Assembly: GCA_964577995.1 (NCBI GenBank)
Contig: CAZOBP010000002.1
Span: 16,286-80,285, forward strand
DNA length: 64,000 nucleotides
Origin: JAUVXJ01 sp964577995
Lineage (GTDB): Bacteria > Chloroflexota > Anaerolineae > UBA7937 > B3-Chlor
Reading direction: 5' to 3'
The notes beneath the pieces are model-generated. The model searched no databases. It was not told the origin of the DNA and saw only the letters and a list, made by a program, of their open reading frames with translations. Position 1 is the first letter of the stretch, and each line of letters begins with the position of its first letter. A program made the position numbers and the translations under genes. Below are positions 8,732-16,837 of the stretch, in pieces.

Positions 8732-9430
8732 CTAGGGCGCCTTCTCGAAGCGGTAGCCCACGCCTATCTCGGTCTGGATGTACCTGGGGTTCTTGGGGTC
8801 CTGCTCCAACTTCTGCCGGAGATGCCAGACATAGACCCGCACGTAGTCCAGATCGTCTTGGTACTCCCACCCCCAGACGTTCTGGAGGATTTGCGTGAAG
8901 GTGAGGACCTGACCCGCATTCTGGACGAGGTAGGCCAATAGACGGTACTCGGTGGCCGTGAGCTTCACCTGTTCTCCCCCTACGGTCACGCGACGCTCCT
9001 TGAGATCGATGGTGAGGAAGTCGTCTGCGTAGGTGGTAGGCTCAGCGTACTCAGCGGGGGGCAGGGCAGCTCGACGGAGGACTGCTCGAGCATGAGCGAG
9101 CAGGACCTTGATGCTGAAGGGCTTGGTGAGGTAGTCGTCGGCCCCGTACTCCAGGCCGCGGACGATGTCTTCGTCCTGTCCGCGCGCGGTGAGCATCACA
9201 ATGGGGGCATCCGAAACTTCTCGAATGCGCCGGCAGGTCTCCCATCCATCCATGCGGGGCATCATGATATCCAGAATGACCAGGTCTGGCTTGTGAGCGA
9301 AGAACTCCCTCAAAGCCTCCTTGCCGTCGCAGGCCGTGAGAACCTCGTAACCTTCCCGGGCAAAGGTGTATTCGATCAGAGGGAGCAGTGCAGGATCGTC
9401 GTCGACGACCAGGACTCTCTTTTGTTCCAT
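8732..9430 (-). CDS. OmpR/PhoB-family response regulator
   Basis: A 232-residue two-domain regulator. The receiver (residues 1-120) has the acidic pair in VVDDDPALL, the phosphorylatable aspartate in LVILDIMMPRMDGWETC, the threonine in IVMLTARG and the lysine in YLTKPFS. The winged-helix output domain (about 130-228) has LTATEYRLLAYLVQNAGQVLT and ends YIQTEIGVGYRF, typical of PhoB/OmpR. ATG at 9430 gives MEQKRVLVVDDD; a GTG nine codons upstream is possible but adds nothing conserved. No kinase is adjacent on this strand. It is divergent from the riboswitch-controlled locus, so it may regulate that locus (inference). Confidence 0.9.
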   Translation of the reverse strand: MEQKRVLVVDDDPALLPLIEYTFAREGYEVLTACDGKEALREFFAHKPDLVILDIMMPRMDGWETCRRIREVSDAPIVMLTARGQDEDIVRGLEYGADDYLTKPFSIKVLLAHARAVLRRAALPPAEYAEPTTYADDFLTIDLKERRVTVGGEQVKLTATEYRLLAYLVQNAGQVLTFTQILQNVWGWEYQDDLDYVRVYVWHLRQKLEQDPKNPRYIQTEIGVGYRFEKAP

Positions 9431-9777
9431 CCGCTGGGCCGCACCTCGGTGGTACACTCAGTGACTAGTGCTAATCATACTGCAACTGGCCCTTGAGGGC
9501 AAAGACCACACAGTGAGGTCAGCGTCGTGCTGTGGTTCTTGGCGCGCCGCGTTTGTCCAGAGGTGGTCGCAGATCGTGCCCCTGGGGCTAGCTGGTGCAA
9601 AGCTGAGTCTTGCCCGTGGAACGACCTGTCTCCGGCGTCCTGGTTGGTGCGCGCCACGTGGTTTGCGAGGGAGCAGGACGGCTTGCGACCCTCCTGCATG
9701 ACATGGCAAAGTGAGGTGGGAAGGCGAGGGTCGTGGGCGCGGTCGCCAGAGTTCGACAACAGAGTACTTTTTTCCCA
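9431..9777. other. Intergenic region upstream of the riboswitch promoter, no gene seen
   Basis: About 350 bases between the divergent response regulator and the riboswitch promoter. It should hold the promoter of the response regulator, but no clear -35/-10 pair was recognised on the minus strand. Several open frames cross it in different frames without family features. Confidence 0.45.
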
Positions 9778-9807
9778 TTGACGCAGATACTATCAATCCA
9801 GTATAAT
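9778..9807 (+). promoter_or_regulatory. Sigma-70 type promoter of the c-di-GMP riboswitch transcript
   Basis: TTGACG at 9778-9783 and TATAAT at 9802-9807, 18 bases apart. The aptamer begins about 40 bases downstream, so this promoter would make the riboswitch leader. Confidence 0.75.
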
Positions 9808-9848
9808 TGGGTCAGAACCTAGTCAAACGATACATCGCGTGCTGGATC

Positions 9849-9940
9849 ACAGCGATAAAGGCAAACCCATCGAAAGGTGGGGACGCAAAGCCATGGATCT
9901 AAGGCTCCGGGAGGGGCGATGATCGCCAGGCTGCCGAAAG
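9849..9940 (+). ncRNA. Cyclic di-GMP-I (GEMM-I) riboswitch aptamer
   Basis: The conserved core of the GEMM-I class can be read directly: GGCAAACC at 9860-9867, the GAAA tetraloop at 9872-9875, GGGACGCAAAGCC at 9880-9892, a variable stem with CTAAGG, then the closing AGGCTGCCG at 9928-9936. GGCA near the start can pair with TGCC at the end to close the aptamer. This class senses cyclic di-GMP (established). It lies between a promoter and an intrinsic terminator and upstream of a BldC-like regulator gene. Bases 9924-9931 (CGCCAGGC) are complementary to 9980-9987, which overlaps the left arm of the terminator, so aptamer folding and termination are linked. If ligand holds the aptamer closed, the terminator forms, predicting an OFF switch (inference). 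Confidence 0.9.
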
Positions 9941-9977
9941 TGACCGCTGCACACCGCGGACGTTCTTCCACTGATCG

Positions 9978-10004
9978 ACGCCTGGCGTGAGCCAGGCGTT
10001 TTTC
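9978..10004 (+). terminator. Intrinsic terminator acting as riboswitch expression platform
   Basis: Perfect 9-bp stem ACGCCTGGC / GCCAGGCGT (9978-9986 and 9991-9999) with a GTGA loop, followed by a run of T at 9999-10003. The left arm can pair instead with aptamer bases 9924-9931. It sits about 130 bases before the start of the downstream regulator. Confidence 0.9.
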
Positions 10005-10134
10005 TATCTCCATCGCCCAGGTACCAAGGACCCTGGCAGGAATCGGGTCTTTTCGTTGGCGAAATCAGGATTCTCCCGATACACAGCCTGGCCAAGACTG
10101 GGTATTCTAGAAAGTGAGATGGGGAGGGCATAGT

Positions 10135-10335
10135 GTGAGGAACCGAAAGGAGAGGTTGCTCAGGGCTAAGGAAGCAGCCGAGTACCTCGGAGTGAGCCTT
10201 GTAACCCTGCGTAGGATGGAGAAGCAGGGCGCGCTCTCACCCTATCGTACGCCGGGAGGACACCGTAGATACAGCATAGAGATGCTTGAGGAGTACCTGG
10301 AGAGTTCTCGAAGATTCTCAGGCGCGACTCAATAG
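10135..10335 (+). CDS. BldC/MerR-like small DNA-binding regulator
   Basis: A 66-residue single-domain helix-turn-helix protein of the excisionase/MerR N-terminal type: LRAKEAAEYLGVSLVTLRRM, then GALSPYRTPGGHRRYS and a short helix LEEYLES. The GGHRRY wing is typical of BldC-like regulators. GTG at 10135 is chosen because GGGGAGGG at 10120-10127 lies 7 bases upstream; an earlier GTG at 10114 would place this site inside the gene. It is the first gene behind the c-di-GMP riboswitch and terminator and so should be expressed according to c-di-GMP level. Its targets are unknown; the pilin-like genes downstream are candidates (inference). Confidence 0.85.
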   Translation: MRNRKERLLRAKEAAEYLGVSLVTLRRMEKQGALSPYRTPGGHRRYSIEMLEEYLESSRRFSGATQ

Positions 10336-10630
10336 CAGGCCACGGCCGGTGATTCGGTTGGGATCATTCCTCACACCCAGGTCGTGGAGCGCGAACTGCG
10401 GAGTTGTCCCGCCGGCGGCGGATAGCACAGACTCGATGCCGATTGTATGGGGTGAGCGGGGAGTTTGCGATGACCATGACGAGCAGTACGATCACTGTGG
10501 CCAGGAACGAATACTGGTGTTCGCTGTGTAGCATGGGTGAGCAGACAGATAGCGTGCCCTGAAAACGTTGGGACTACGGGCTAGCTACCTGGTTCTTCAC
10601 AAGGACCGGAGGGTGATGAGGCGCTAAACG

Positions 10631-11832
10631 ATGACTCAGAGCAAGGTTCTCATAGTTGATGATGATAGGCTGACCCTGACCATAGTGGCAGATACGCTGC
10701 GAGAGGCTGGGTTGGTGGTGGAAACCGCGCAGAACGGTCAAGAAGCACTGCACAAGCTAGCGGATTCAACCCTGACCTGATCGTCCTGGACGTGGTCATG
10801 CCCGACTTGGACGGCTACGAGGTCGCTCGTCGGTTGCGACAGGATCCCGCTTGGGCGCTGATTCCCATCATCATGCTCACCACCAAGGGTGGTATCGCCG
10901 ACAAGGTGACTGCTTTCCAGGCAGGGGCAGACGATTACCTGACCAAGCCTTTCGATCCGGTCGAACTCGAGGTGAGGGTCAAGGCGCATCTGGCAAGGAC
11001 CCGAGCAGCGCTGGGTGTACAGCGCACCAAGCCCAGAGGCAAGGTCATCACGCTATTCAGCCTGCGAGGCGGAGCGGGCGTGACGTCCCTGGCGGTCAAT
11101 CTCGCCGCAGCACTAGCTCAATTGTGGCAGGTGGAGGTACCTCTGCTCGATCTGGCTCTGGAATCCGGTCATGCAGCCCTGATGCTTGACGTGAGGCCCA
11201 AATACACGCTGGCAGAACTGGCGCGGAAGTCGCTGGCCGATGTCGAGTTTGGCCTCTTGGCTGGCTATCTGGCGGACCACGAGTCCGGAGTGAGAGTCCT
11301 GGCGGCGCCCAGAAGTGCGGAAGAGGCTGGCCTGGTGACGCCATCCCTGGTGGACAAGATCCTTTCCCTACTCAGGGAGCGGTTCGAGTACCTGGTCATA
11401 GATACTCCGTCGGCCTTCACCGAAGTCACTCTGGCGACGCTCGATGCTTCCGATCTGATCATCCTGGTGGTCACGCCGGAGATCGCGGGAGTGAAGGTGA
11501 TGGTGAACACACTAGATATCTTCGCGTCACTGGGCTACCCCGAGGAGCGGCTACTGGCGGTCGTCAACCACAACCTGCCAAAGGGAGCACTACCCACGGA
11601 GAACATTCAGGCTTCTCTGCGTATACCAGTGATGGACGGTGTGCCGTATGACAGCGGGGCGTTCGTGCAAGGCATTAACAAAGGTGTGCCCTTCGTGTTG
11701 AGCGGGACTTCGAGCGACGCAGCCAGGGTGGTAGCGCGCCTGGCGTACCAAGTGAGCAAGCCGGAGATGCAGCAGAGCAGGCCCGAATCGCCCTCACCTT
11801 TGCTGCAGAGCGTCCGGCGGACTCTGAAGTGA
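10631..11832 (+). pseudogene. Receiver-ParA ATPase (TadZ/CpaE-like), disrupted by a one-base deletion
   Basis: From ATG 10631 the frame reads KVLIVDDDRLTLTIVADTLR, a receiver N-terminus, and stops at 10778 after ADSTLT. The rest of the receiver (NPDLIVLDVVMPDLDGYEV) continues from about 10768 in another frame, so one base is missing near 10766-10771. After the receiver (aspartate in LIVLD, lysine in YLTKPFD) comes a MinD/ParA-type ATPase from about residue 135 with FSLRGGAGVTSLAVNLA, the atypical Walker A seen in TadZ and CpaE, and YLVIDTPSAF. These proteins place Tad/Flp pilus machines at the cell surface. The pilin-like genes downstream fit, but no tadA, tadB or tadC is present in the window. 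A restart at GTG 10792 would lose the receiver start. Sequencing error is an equal possibility. Confidence 0.8.
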
Positions 11833-11842
11833 GGCAAGAAGG

Positions 11843-13069
11843 ATGAACTGTCCAGAATGCGGGGAAGAACTTGTGGGCAATGAGGCGGTATGTCCTCATT
11901 GTCTGACCCGATTGGCTGTCCTGGAGCAGCAAGGGGAAGCCAACTCGGTTGTGTCGGAAAGTCCCGTGGGTCCGGTGCTGCTGCGACCGCTGGGCAAGCG
12001 GTTCTCCGCACCTTCTGTCCCAAAGCGCAGGTTGGTGATAGGTGCACTGATACCAGTCGCCCTGATCGTGGTTGCCTCGCTGTGGGTGACCAGAGCGCAG
12101 CGCGACGCGGCGTACTACTTCAATGAGGCCGAGAGGCTCTATGAGGGACGGCAATACGAATCTGCGCTTGTATCCTATCGCAGGGTGACGGACTTGGAGC
12201 CTGAACTTGGTGTGGTCTACGCTCGAATGGGATGGTGCTACTACCACCTGGCGCGCGACGAGGAGTCGGTTCCGCAGTTCCGGAGGGCCATCGAGCTCGA
12301 GCCAGAATTGGCGGAAGCGCACGCGGGCTTGGGTCAGGCCTACTACTACCTGAGGGAGTATCCAGAGGCGGAGAGTGCTCTACGGGGGGCCATCGAACTG
12401 GACAATCGAAGGGCGGAAAGCTATGGCTATCTCGGCTCTGCTCTCTTCTGGCAGGACAGGTATGAAGAGGCGATACAGCCGTTGACGGAGGCTACTCGCC
12501 TCGATCCATTCGATGCTGACTCTCATGAGTTCCTTGGGCGCTCCTACTTCCTGCTGGGCAGGTACAACGACGCACTGAGCCCTCTGAGCACGGCCATTGG
12601 ACTCGATGCTGATGACGTTGACGTGACGCGAGCTCTGGCACAAACCTACTACGAGTTGGGACGGTACGAGCAGGCCGGCCCCTACTTCTTGGATTTGCTA
12701 GCCTACGAACCAGACGACCCAGAGCTCTATCTACTGCTAGGTCGCTCCTTGTACGAGGATGGAGACTATGGTCAGGCCATCGCCCAGTTGAACGTAGCTC
12801 TGGACAAACTGAGCGTGGGCCTCGTGGCGCCAGCAAGCTACCGTTATCTGGGCTGGTCCTATTATGAACTCGAGCGGTACCAAGAGGCGATCTATCTCTT
12901 TGAGCGGTCGCTGATCTTCGAAGCGGAACAGGCGGACACCTACAGTGGCCTCGGCTGGTGCTATCAACGTCTGGACAGATGCGAGGAGGCAGTGCCCATG
13001 TTCGAGCGGGCACTGGAGCTGGATCACACCCTACAGACAGCTAGAGGAGGTCTCGATGCGTGCCGGTAG
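11843..13069 (+). CDS. Zinc-ribbon membrane protein with tetratricopeptide repeats
   Basis: A 408-residue protein. Residues 1-22 form a zinc ribbon with two CxxC pairs (NCPECGEEL and VCPHC). One membrane helix lies near residues 64-82 (LVIGALIPVALIVVASLWV). From about residue 95 to the end there are some eight or nine TPR units, for example AYYFNEAERLYEGRQYESAL and GWCYYHLARDEESVPQFRRA, the last ending AVPMFERALELDHTLQTARG. Topology suggests a cytoplasmic ribbon and a large outside TPR domain. ATG at 11843 follows AAGAAGG. It lies 10 bases after the TadZ-like gene and overlaps the next pilin-like gene, so it may be a scaffold for surface protein assembly (inference). Confidence 0.8.
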   Translation: MNCPECGEELVGNEAVCPHCLTRLAVLEQQGEANSVVSESPVGPVLLRPLGKRFSAPSVPKRRLVIGALIPVALIVVASLWVTRAQRDAAYYFNEAERLYEGRQYESALVSYRRVTDLEPELGVVYARMGWCYYHLARDEESVPQFRRAIELEPELAEAHAGLGQAYYYLREYPEAESALRGAIELDNRRAESYGYLGSALFWQDRYEEAIQPLTEATRLDPFDADSHEFLGRSYFLLGRYNDALSPLSTAIGLDADDVDVTRALAQTYYELGRYEQAGPYFLDLLAYEPDDPELYLLLGRSLYEDGDYGQAIAQLNVALDKLSVGLVAPASYRYLGWSYYELERYQEAIYLFERSLIFEAEQADTYSGLGWCYQRLDRCEEAVPMFERALELDHTLQTARGGLDACR

Positions 13070-13721
13070 GTTGTACTCAGTTGGTGCGTCAGGAAGTGAG
13101 GCGGAAACGGGGCAGGGCCTGGTCGAGTACGCGCTGATCGTGGCCCTGGTGGCCCTAGTCGTCAGCGCTGTGCTGATTGCCCTGGGACCAGCGATTGGCG
13201 ACGCCTTCAGAGCTGTCCAGGACAGGATGCGCGAGCTTGGTGCCGGTGCAGCGACTCCCGTCGCCACCAGCGAGCCAGGTGTTACAGTTACCCCAGGTCC
13301 TGCTGAGGTCGTCATCGACCCCTCCTGTTCCTGCTTTGACTGCAAGGGTTCATCGAAGGGAAAGCCCTCTGAACGCACCCCCGAGGAGGAGCATATATGC
13401 TTCACCAACCGAGAAGCATACGCGGTGGACATGACAGGGTGGACGGTGACGGATGCGGTGAATCACCGCTACACCTTCCCGCGTTTCCACCTCCAGGCGG
13501 GGGCGAGTGTCAAGCTGTATAGTGACAGGGGCGCCGATACGGAGACCGATCTCTACTGGGGAACGGAAGGCAACATCTGGAACGACAAGGGCGACACTGC
13601 ATACCTACGTAATGCAACCGGCGTCCTGGTTGACGAGTACTCGTATGGACGCATGGTACCTCCAGCTGCGACGTTGGTGCCTGATCCGAGCCCGCCGCCG
13701 GTGAGTCCTGTGCTGCCCTAG
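13056..13721 (+). CDS. Flp/TadE-like pilin N-terminus fused to a lamin-tail domain
   Basis: A 221-residue surface protein. Residues 1-20 are a leader, then ETGQGLVEYALIVALVALVV at about 16-35 has the G/Q-G-x-x-x-E pattern of Flp-type class III signal peptides, with a glutamate five residues after the likely cleavage glycine and a hydrophobic helix. After a linker rich in T, P and E, a cysteine pair (CSCFDC), and residues from about 120, the segment ending in AYAVDMTGWTVTDAV, then HRYTFPRFHLQAGASVKLYS and LVDEYSYG, matches the lamin-tail (LTD) immunoglobulin-like fold: VDMTGWTV and GASVKLY are the usual core strands. ATG at 13056 follows AGGAGG and overlaps the TPR gene by 14 bases. A pilin-type anchor displaying an LTD domain is unusual. 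Confidence 0.75.
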   Translation: MRAGRLYSVGASGSEAETGQGLVEYALIVALVALVVSAVLIALGPAIGDAFRAVQDRMRELGAGAATPVATSEPGVTVTPGPAEVVIDPSCSCFDCKGSSKGKPSERTPEEEHICFTNREAYAVDMTGWTVTDAVNHRYTFPRFHLQAGASVKLYSDRGADTETDLYWGTEGNIWNDKGDTAYLRNATGVLVDEYSYGRMVPPAATLVPDPSPPPVSPVLP

Positions 13722-13744
13722 CTAGGGGTGATGGTGGTCAAAAG

Positions 13745-14671
13745 GTGCACGCTGAAGAAGACTGTGGCAATCTATTGGCGGTTGTGCAGGAAAGCGGGGG
13801 GCAGGCAGCCCGACCGCGCTTGGATACCGTGACAAACTCGATCTCCGTGCGTAGAGAAGTGGCAATTCCGGAAGCAGGCGCCCTTGAATCGGCCGGCATG
13901 CGCGCTGCCCGGGTGGCAGATTGCACCGGTGGCATGGAGACCGGTCAGTCATTGGTCGAGTATTGCCTGTTATTGCTTCTGGTAGCGATCATCGTGCTGG
14001 GGGGCGTGTGGCTGGTAGGAATGCGGGTGTCGAGAGCGTACGGGAGAGTGACCACGAACATCGGCGAGTCCGAGGAGGTGCCCACGCCCGTGCCCACAGC
14101 CACGCCCGAGGAGGGTAGTTCATCCTGGCAGGAGTGGCAAGAAGCGGCTGGCAGCGGGTGGCGTGCGGAGACGACGCGGTACTGTGTGGATCAGCAGGGT
14201 GAGCACAGATCGTTCTACGGCGCTGAGAACTGGACGGACTACATCATTCGAGTGAAGGCCAATCTCTATCAAGGGGAGGGCTATGGCGTGTTCTTCAGGG
14301 CCGTCGATGTGAGTCACGTCAGCGGCTATGTGTTCCAGTATGAGCCTACCTGTAGGTATCTGGGCCGAGAAGGATGTTTCAGTCTCCGAAAGGTTGTCGG
14401 CGGCCGTGTTGAGTACCCGTTCGCCCGAAGCAGCGTGCCGTCTGACTACGAATGGTACAACGCTCCAAGAGACATCGAAGTGCAAGTGGAGGGTAGCTCT
14501 TTCAGAGCCTTCATCGACGGCGAGGAGGTATTGATGGGGACGGATGGTGAGTACACCCACGGTCAGGTGGGTCTACGCACCTGGGACGCATCGGAAGTCT
14601 GCTTCTGGGAGTTCACGATCACTTTCCTCGAGCAGCCGGATCGGGATCGTGACGATCGGGATGGACAGTAG
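13745..14671 (+). CDS. Pilin-like anchor fused to a concanavalin-like (LamG/DUF1080-type) domain
   Basis: A 308-residue protein. METGQSLVEYCLLLLLVAII near residues 64-83 repeats the class III pilin signal of the gene before it, with the glutamate of VEY and a hydrophobic helix. The linker is P/T/E rich. From about residue 120, SSWQEWQEAAGSGWRAETTR, then NWTDYIIRVKANLYQGEGYG and YGVFFRAVD, with DIEVQVEGSSFRAFIDGEEV near the end, look like a jelly-roll carbohydrate-binding or glucanase-like domain (residues ~120-300). The C-terminus is highly charged (RDRDDRDGQ). The start is uncertain: GTG at 13745 gives a 63-residue leader, longer than normal, and an ATG at codon 64 (13934) would start at METGQS. 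It may be an adhesin or minor pilin. Confidence 0.7.
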   Translation: MHAEEDCGNLLAVVQESGGQAARPRLDTVTNSISVRREVAIPEAGALESAGMRAARVADCTGGMETGQSLVEYCLLLLLVAIIVLGGVWLVGMRVSRAYGRVTTNIGESEEVPTPVPTATPEEGSSSWQEWQEAAGSGWRAETTRYCVDQQGEHRSFYGAENWTDYIIRVKANLYQGEGYGVFFRAVDVSHVSGYVFQYEPTCRYLGREGCFSLRKVVGGRVEYPFARSSVPSDYEWYNAPRDIEVQVEGSSFRAFIDGEEVLMGTDGEYTHGQVGLRTWDASEVCFWEFTITFLEQPDRDRDDRDGQ

Positions 14672-14766
14672 AAGGGAGGAGACCCGGTCAACTGATCGCG
14701 CATTGATGGAGGGCAGTGCTTGAGCGGCGTATGTATGGGTGCAGGGTGATCACTCTGCGAGAATGA

Positions 14767-15156
14767 ATGGCTGGTGATGAGATGGACGTAGCGAAATACA
14801 AGGACTTGTATCTCACCGAGGCTTACGCACAGGTCGCTGTGATGGAAGAGGGGGTTGCGGCGCTTGGGGACTCTCCGGCAGACTCTGAACTCCTGTCGAG
14901 CATCAGTCGCGCTGCCCACACGTTGAAGGGTATGTCTGCGACGATGGGGTATGAGAAACTGGCTCGGCTAGCCGGCGGAGTGGAGAGACTGATGGACTCG
15001 AACACACTCCGGAGCGTAGCCGGTACGTCTGAGCTCGGTGATCTGCTGACTGACTGCATCGAAACACTTCGCCTACTCTTAGGGCAGGTTGTCGACGGGA
15101 GCGCCTGCGAAGTCGAGTTGGACGCCTTACTGCGGCGGATGGAGCTTCTTGCCTAG
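14767..15156 (+). CDS. Histidine phosphotransfer (HPt) protein
   Basis: A 129-residue all-helical HPt domain like the N-terminus of CheA. The phosphorylatable histidine is in SRAAHTLKGMSATMGY near residue 54, followed by a second helical pair (LARLAGGVERLMDSN, LGDLLTDCIETLRLLL). There is no kinase or output part, so it is a phosphorelay shuttle. ATG at 14767 is used; a second in-frame ATG at 14782 (MDVAKYKDLY) is equally possible. It stands 59 bases before two single-domain receivers, which are its probable partners, and upstream of a large histidine kinase. Confidence 0.8.
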   Translation: MAGDEMDVAKYKDLYLTEAYAQVAVMEEGVAALGDSPADSELLSSISRAAHTLKGMSATMGYEKLARLAGGVERLMDSNTLRSVAGTSELGDLLTDCIETLRLLLGQVVDGSACEVELDALLRRMELLA

Positions 15157-15214
15157 CAAGAACGACTATGCTGATCTGCTTCGAGTCACCAGTCGAACAG
15201 GAGGGAGGGGGAGC

Positions 15215-15595
15215 GTGGTAAGAATACTGTTGGTCGAGGACGAGGCAAGCCTTCGGCGCTTGATCGAGTATGCACTTCAAACCAGGGGGTATGAAGTGGT
15301 CGTGGCTGCCGACGGGCGCCAGGGACTGGACAAGGCACGATCTGAATCGCCGGATCTCATTCTCCTCGACATGGTCATGCCGGAAATGGGCGGAATGGAG
15401 GTCCTCAGCGCGTTGAAGAAGGATGCGCGTTTGAAGGACATTCCGGTGCTGATTGTGACTGCCAGTGCGCAGAAAGGGGATGCGGAGAAGGCCATGGGTA
15501 TGGGCGCGGCAGGCTATCTGACCAAGCCTTTCCACGTGCCCACTCTGTACGACAGAGTTGAAGAACTCCTGTCCGGTGTAGCCGAGAAAGGTTAG
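15215..15595 (+). CDS. Single-domain response regulator (receiver)
   Basis: A 126-residue stand-alone receiver: VRILLVEDEASLRRL with the acidic pair, LILLDMVMPEMGG with the phosphorylated aspartate, VLIVTASAQ and GYLTKPFHV with the switch threonine and lysine. GTG at 15215 is chosen because GAGGGAGGGGGAG at 15201-15213 is an excellent ribosome site and the protein then begins at the first beta strand. With the HPt gene before it and a second receiver 15 bases after it, it likely serves in a phosphorelay without DNA binding of its own. Confidence 0.88.
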   Translation: MVRILLVEDEASLRRLIEYALQTRGYEVVVAADGRQGLDKARSESPDLILLDMVMPEMGGMEVLSALKKDARLKDIPVLIVTASAQKGDAEKAMGMGAAGYLTKPFHVPTLYDRVEELLSGVAEKG

Positions 15596-15610
15596 AGGGG
15601 ATGAGAGTAG

Positions 15611-16006
15611 ATGGGCAGAATCCTTGTGGTGGATGATTCTCCATTCATGGTGCGCCTCGTAACGTACATGCTGGAGTCCGCAGGCCATGAGACGGCGAGC
15701 GCTGAGAACGGGAAAGTCGCGCTTGGCCTTATGGCCGAGGAGGTCCCGGACCTGGTGTTCCTTGACAGCATGATGCCCGAGATGGACGGTTTGGAGACGC
15801 TGCGCGCAATCAGAGCGAACCCCAACACCATGGACGTGCCGGTCCTCATGCTGACGGCCAAGGCCCAGGACGACGACTACCTGGCTGCCAGGGAGGCGGG
15901 CGCCAATGGGTACCTGACCAAGCCGTTCAACCGGGCTGACGTGTTGGACAGCGTGGCTCGGTGCCTGGGTCCCGGATCTGAAGGAGCGGACGAGGAAGAT
16001 GAGTGA
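15611..16006 (+). CDS. Single-domain response regulator (receiver)
   Basis: A 131-residue receiver: RILVVDDSPFMVRLVTYML, LVFLDSMMPEMDGLE with the phosphorylated aspartate, VLMLTAKAQ and GYLTKPFNR. VVDDSPFMVR resembles CheY-like proteins that act on motility or c-di-GMP enzymes. The C-terminus is acidic (GADEEDE). Its end overlaps the ATG of the diguanylate cyclase gene by 8 bases, so it may control that enzyme (inference). Confidence 0.88.
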   Translation: MGRILVVDDSPFMVRLVTYMLESAGHETASAENGKVALGLMAEEVPDLVFLDSMMPEMDGLETLRAIRANPNTMDVPVLMLTAKAQDDDYLAAREAGANGYLTKPFNRADVLDSVARCLGPGSEGADEEDE

Positions 16007-16832
16007 GAGTCCCGGTGCCAGAGAGGAAGTAGTCCGGCTGAAGTGGTACGTCGTGGCTGCCACCGTCGCTCTCATTACCCTCTTGGAGGTGTTCTATCTG
16101 ACGGTGGTGGAAGTGCCACCGGTGGAGTGTCTGATCCAGTGGATAGTGGTTACGGGTTTGGCCCTGGCACTCATCCACTTCACGTTCACGATGGCGCTCA
16201 GGGAGCATGACCGCGTCGAACAACAGGCGCGGCAACTAGCAAGGCCGCTTGCGGAGGGCGAGAAAGACCGGGATGCCATCAGACGCCTGGCGTATCACGA
16301 CGAACTGACCGGTTTGCCCAACCGTGCGCTGTTCTAAGATCGACTGGAGGTGGCGACATCTCGTGCGCGACGCAACGGTTCCAAGCTTGTGGTGATGTTG
16401 ATGGACTTGGATCGGTTCAAGGAGATCAACGACACACTTGGGCATGCGGCGGGGGATCGCTTGCTACAGAGGGTTGGGGAGCGGCTGACGGCCACTGTGC
16501 GGAAGAGCGATACCGTATGTCGGATGGGTGGCGATGAGTTCCTCTTGCTCTTCCCTGACCCGGACCGCTCGGAGGAGGCGGACGTAATCGCCGATAAGGT
16601 TCTGACAGCGATCAGGGACCCTATTGGTGTGGGTGATCTGCAACTACAGATCACCACCAGCCTTGGCGCAGCGCTGTACCCAGATCATGGCATAGATTGT
16701 GATACTCTCATTAGCAGCGCTGACATCGCCATGTACCATGTCAAGGATAATGGGCGAGACGGCTATCAGTGGCATGCTCCAACGCAGAAGAGGGGGCAGC
16801 TTCCTGGTCCGGATCTCGCGGCCGGGAGGTGA
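15999..16832 (+). pseudogene. Membrane diguanylate cyclase (GGDEF) interrupted by an in-frame TAA stop
   Basis: Two membrane helices (VVAATVALITLLEVFYLTV near residues 14-32 and LIQWIVVTGLALALIHFTF near 45-65) lead to a coiled segment and a GGDEF domain from about residue 95. The domain begins LAYHDELTGLPNRALF, then TAA at 16335-16337, then DRLEVATSRARR in the same frame; intact relatives carry a residue such as Y or L there. The catalytic MGGDEFLLLF, the FKEINDTLGH substrate loop and the closing SSADIAMYHVKDNGRD are present. If the stop is real, cyclase activity needs readthrough or a restart near 16350, and the truncated products lack membrane linkage. If it is an error, this is a normal c-di-GMP synthase in the same island as a c-di-GMP riboswitch. 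Confidence 0.82.
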
Positions 16833-16837
16833 GAGCT

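Noticed and set aside
10540..10610. Second possible GEMM-like element before the TadZ-like gene (CTGAAAACG, GGGACTACGGGC)
   Set aside because: The GGCAAACC and GACGCAAAGCC core is missing; resemblance is limited to short words.
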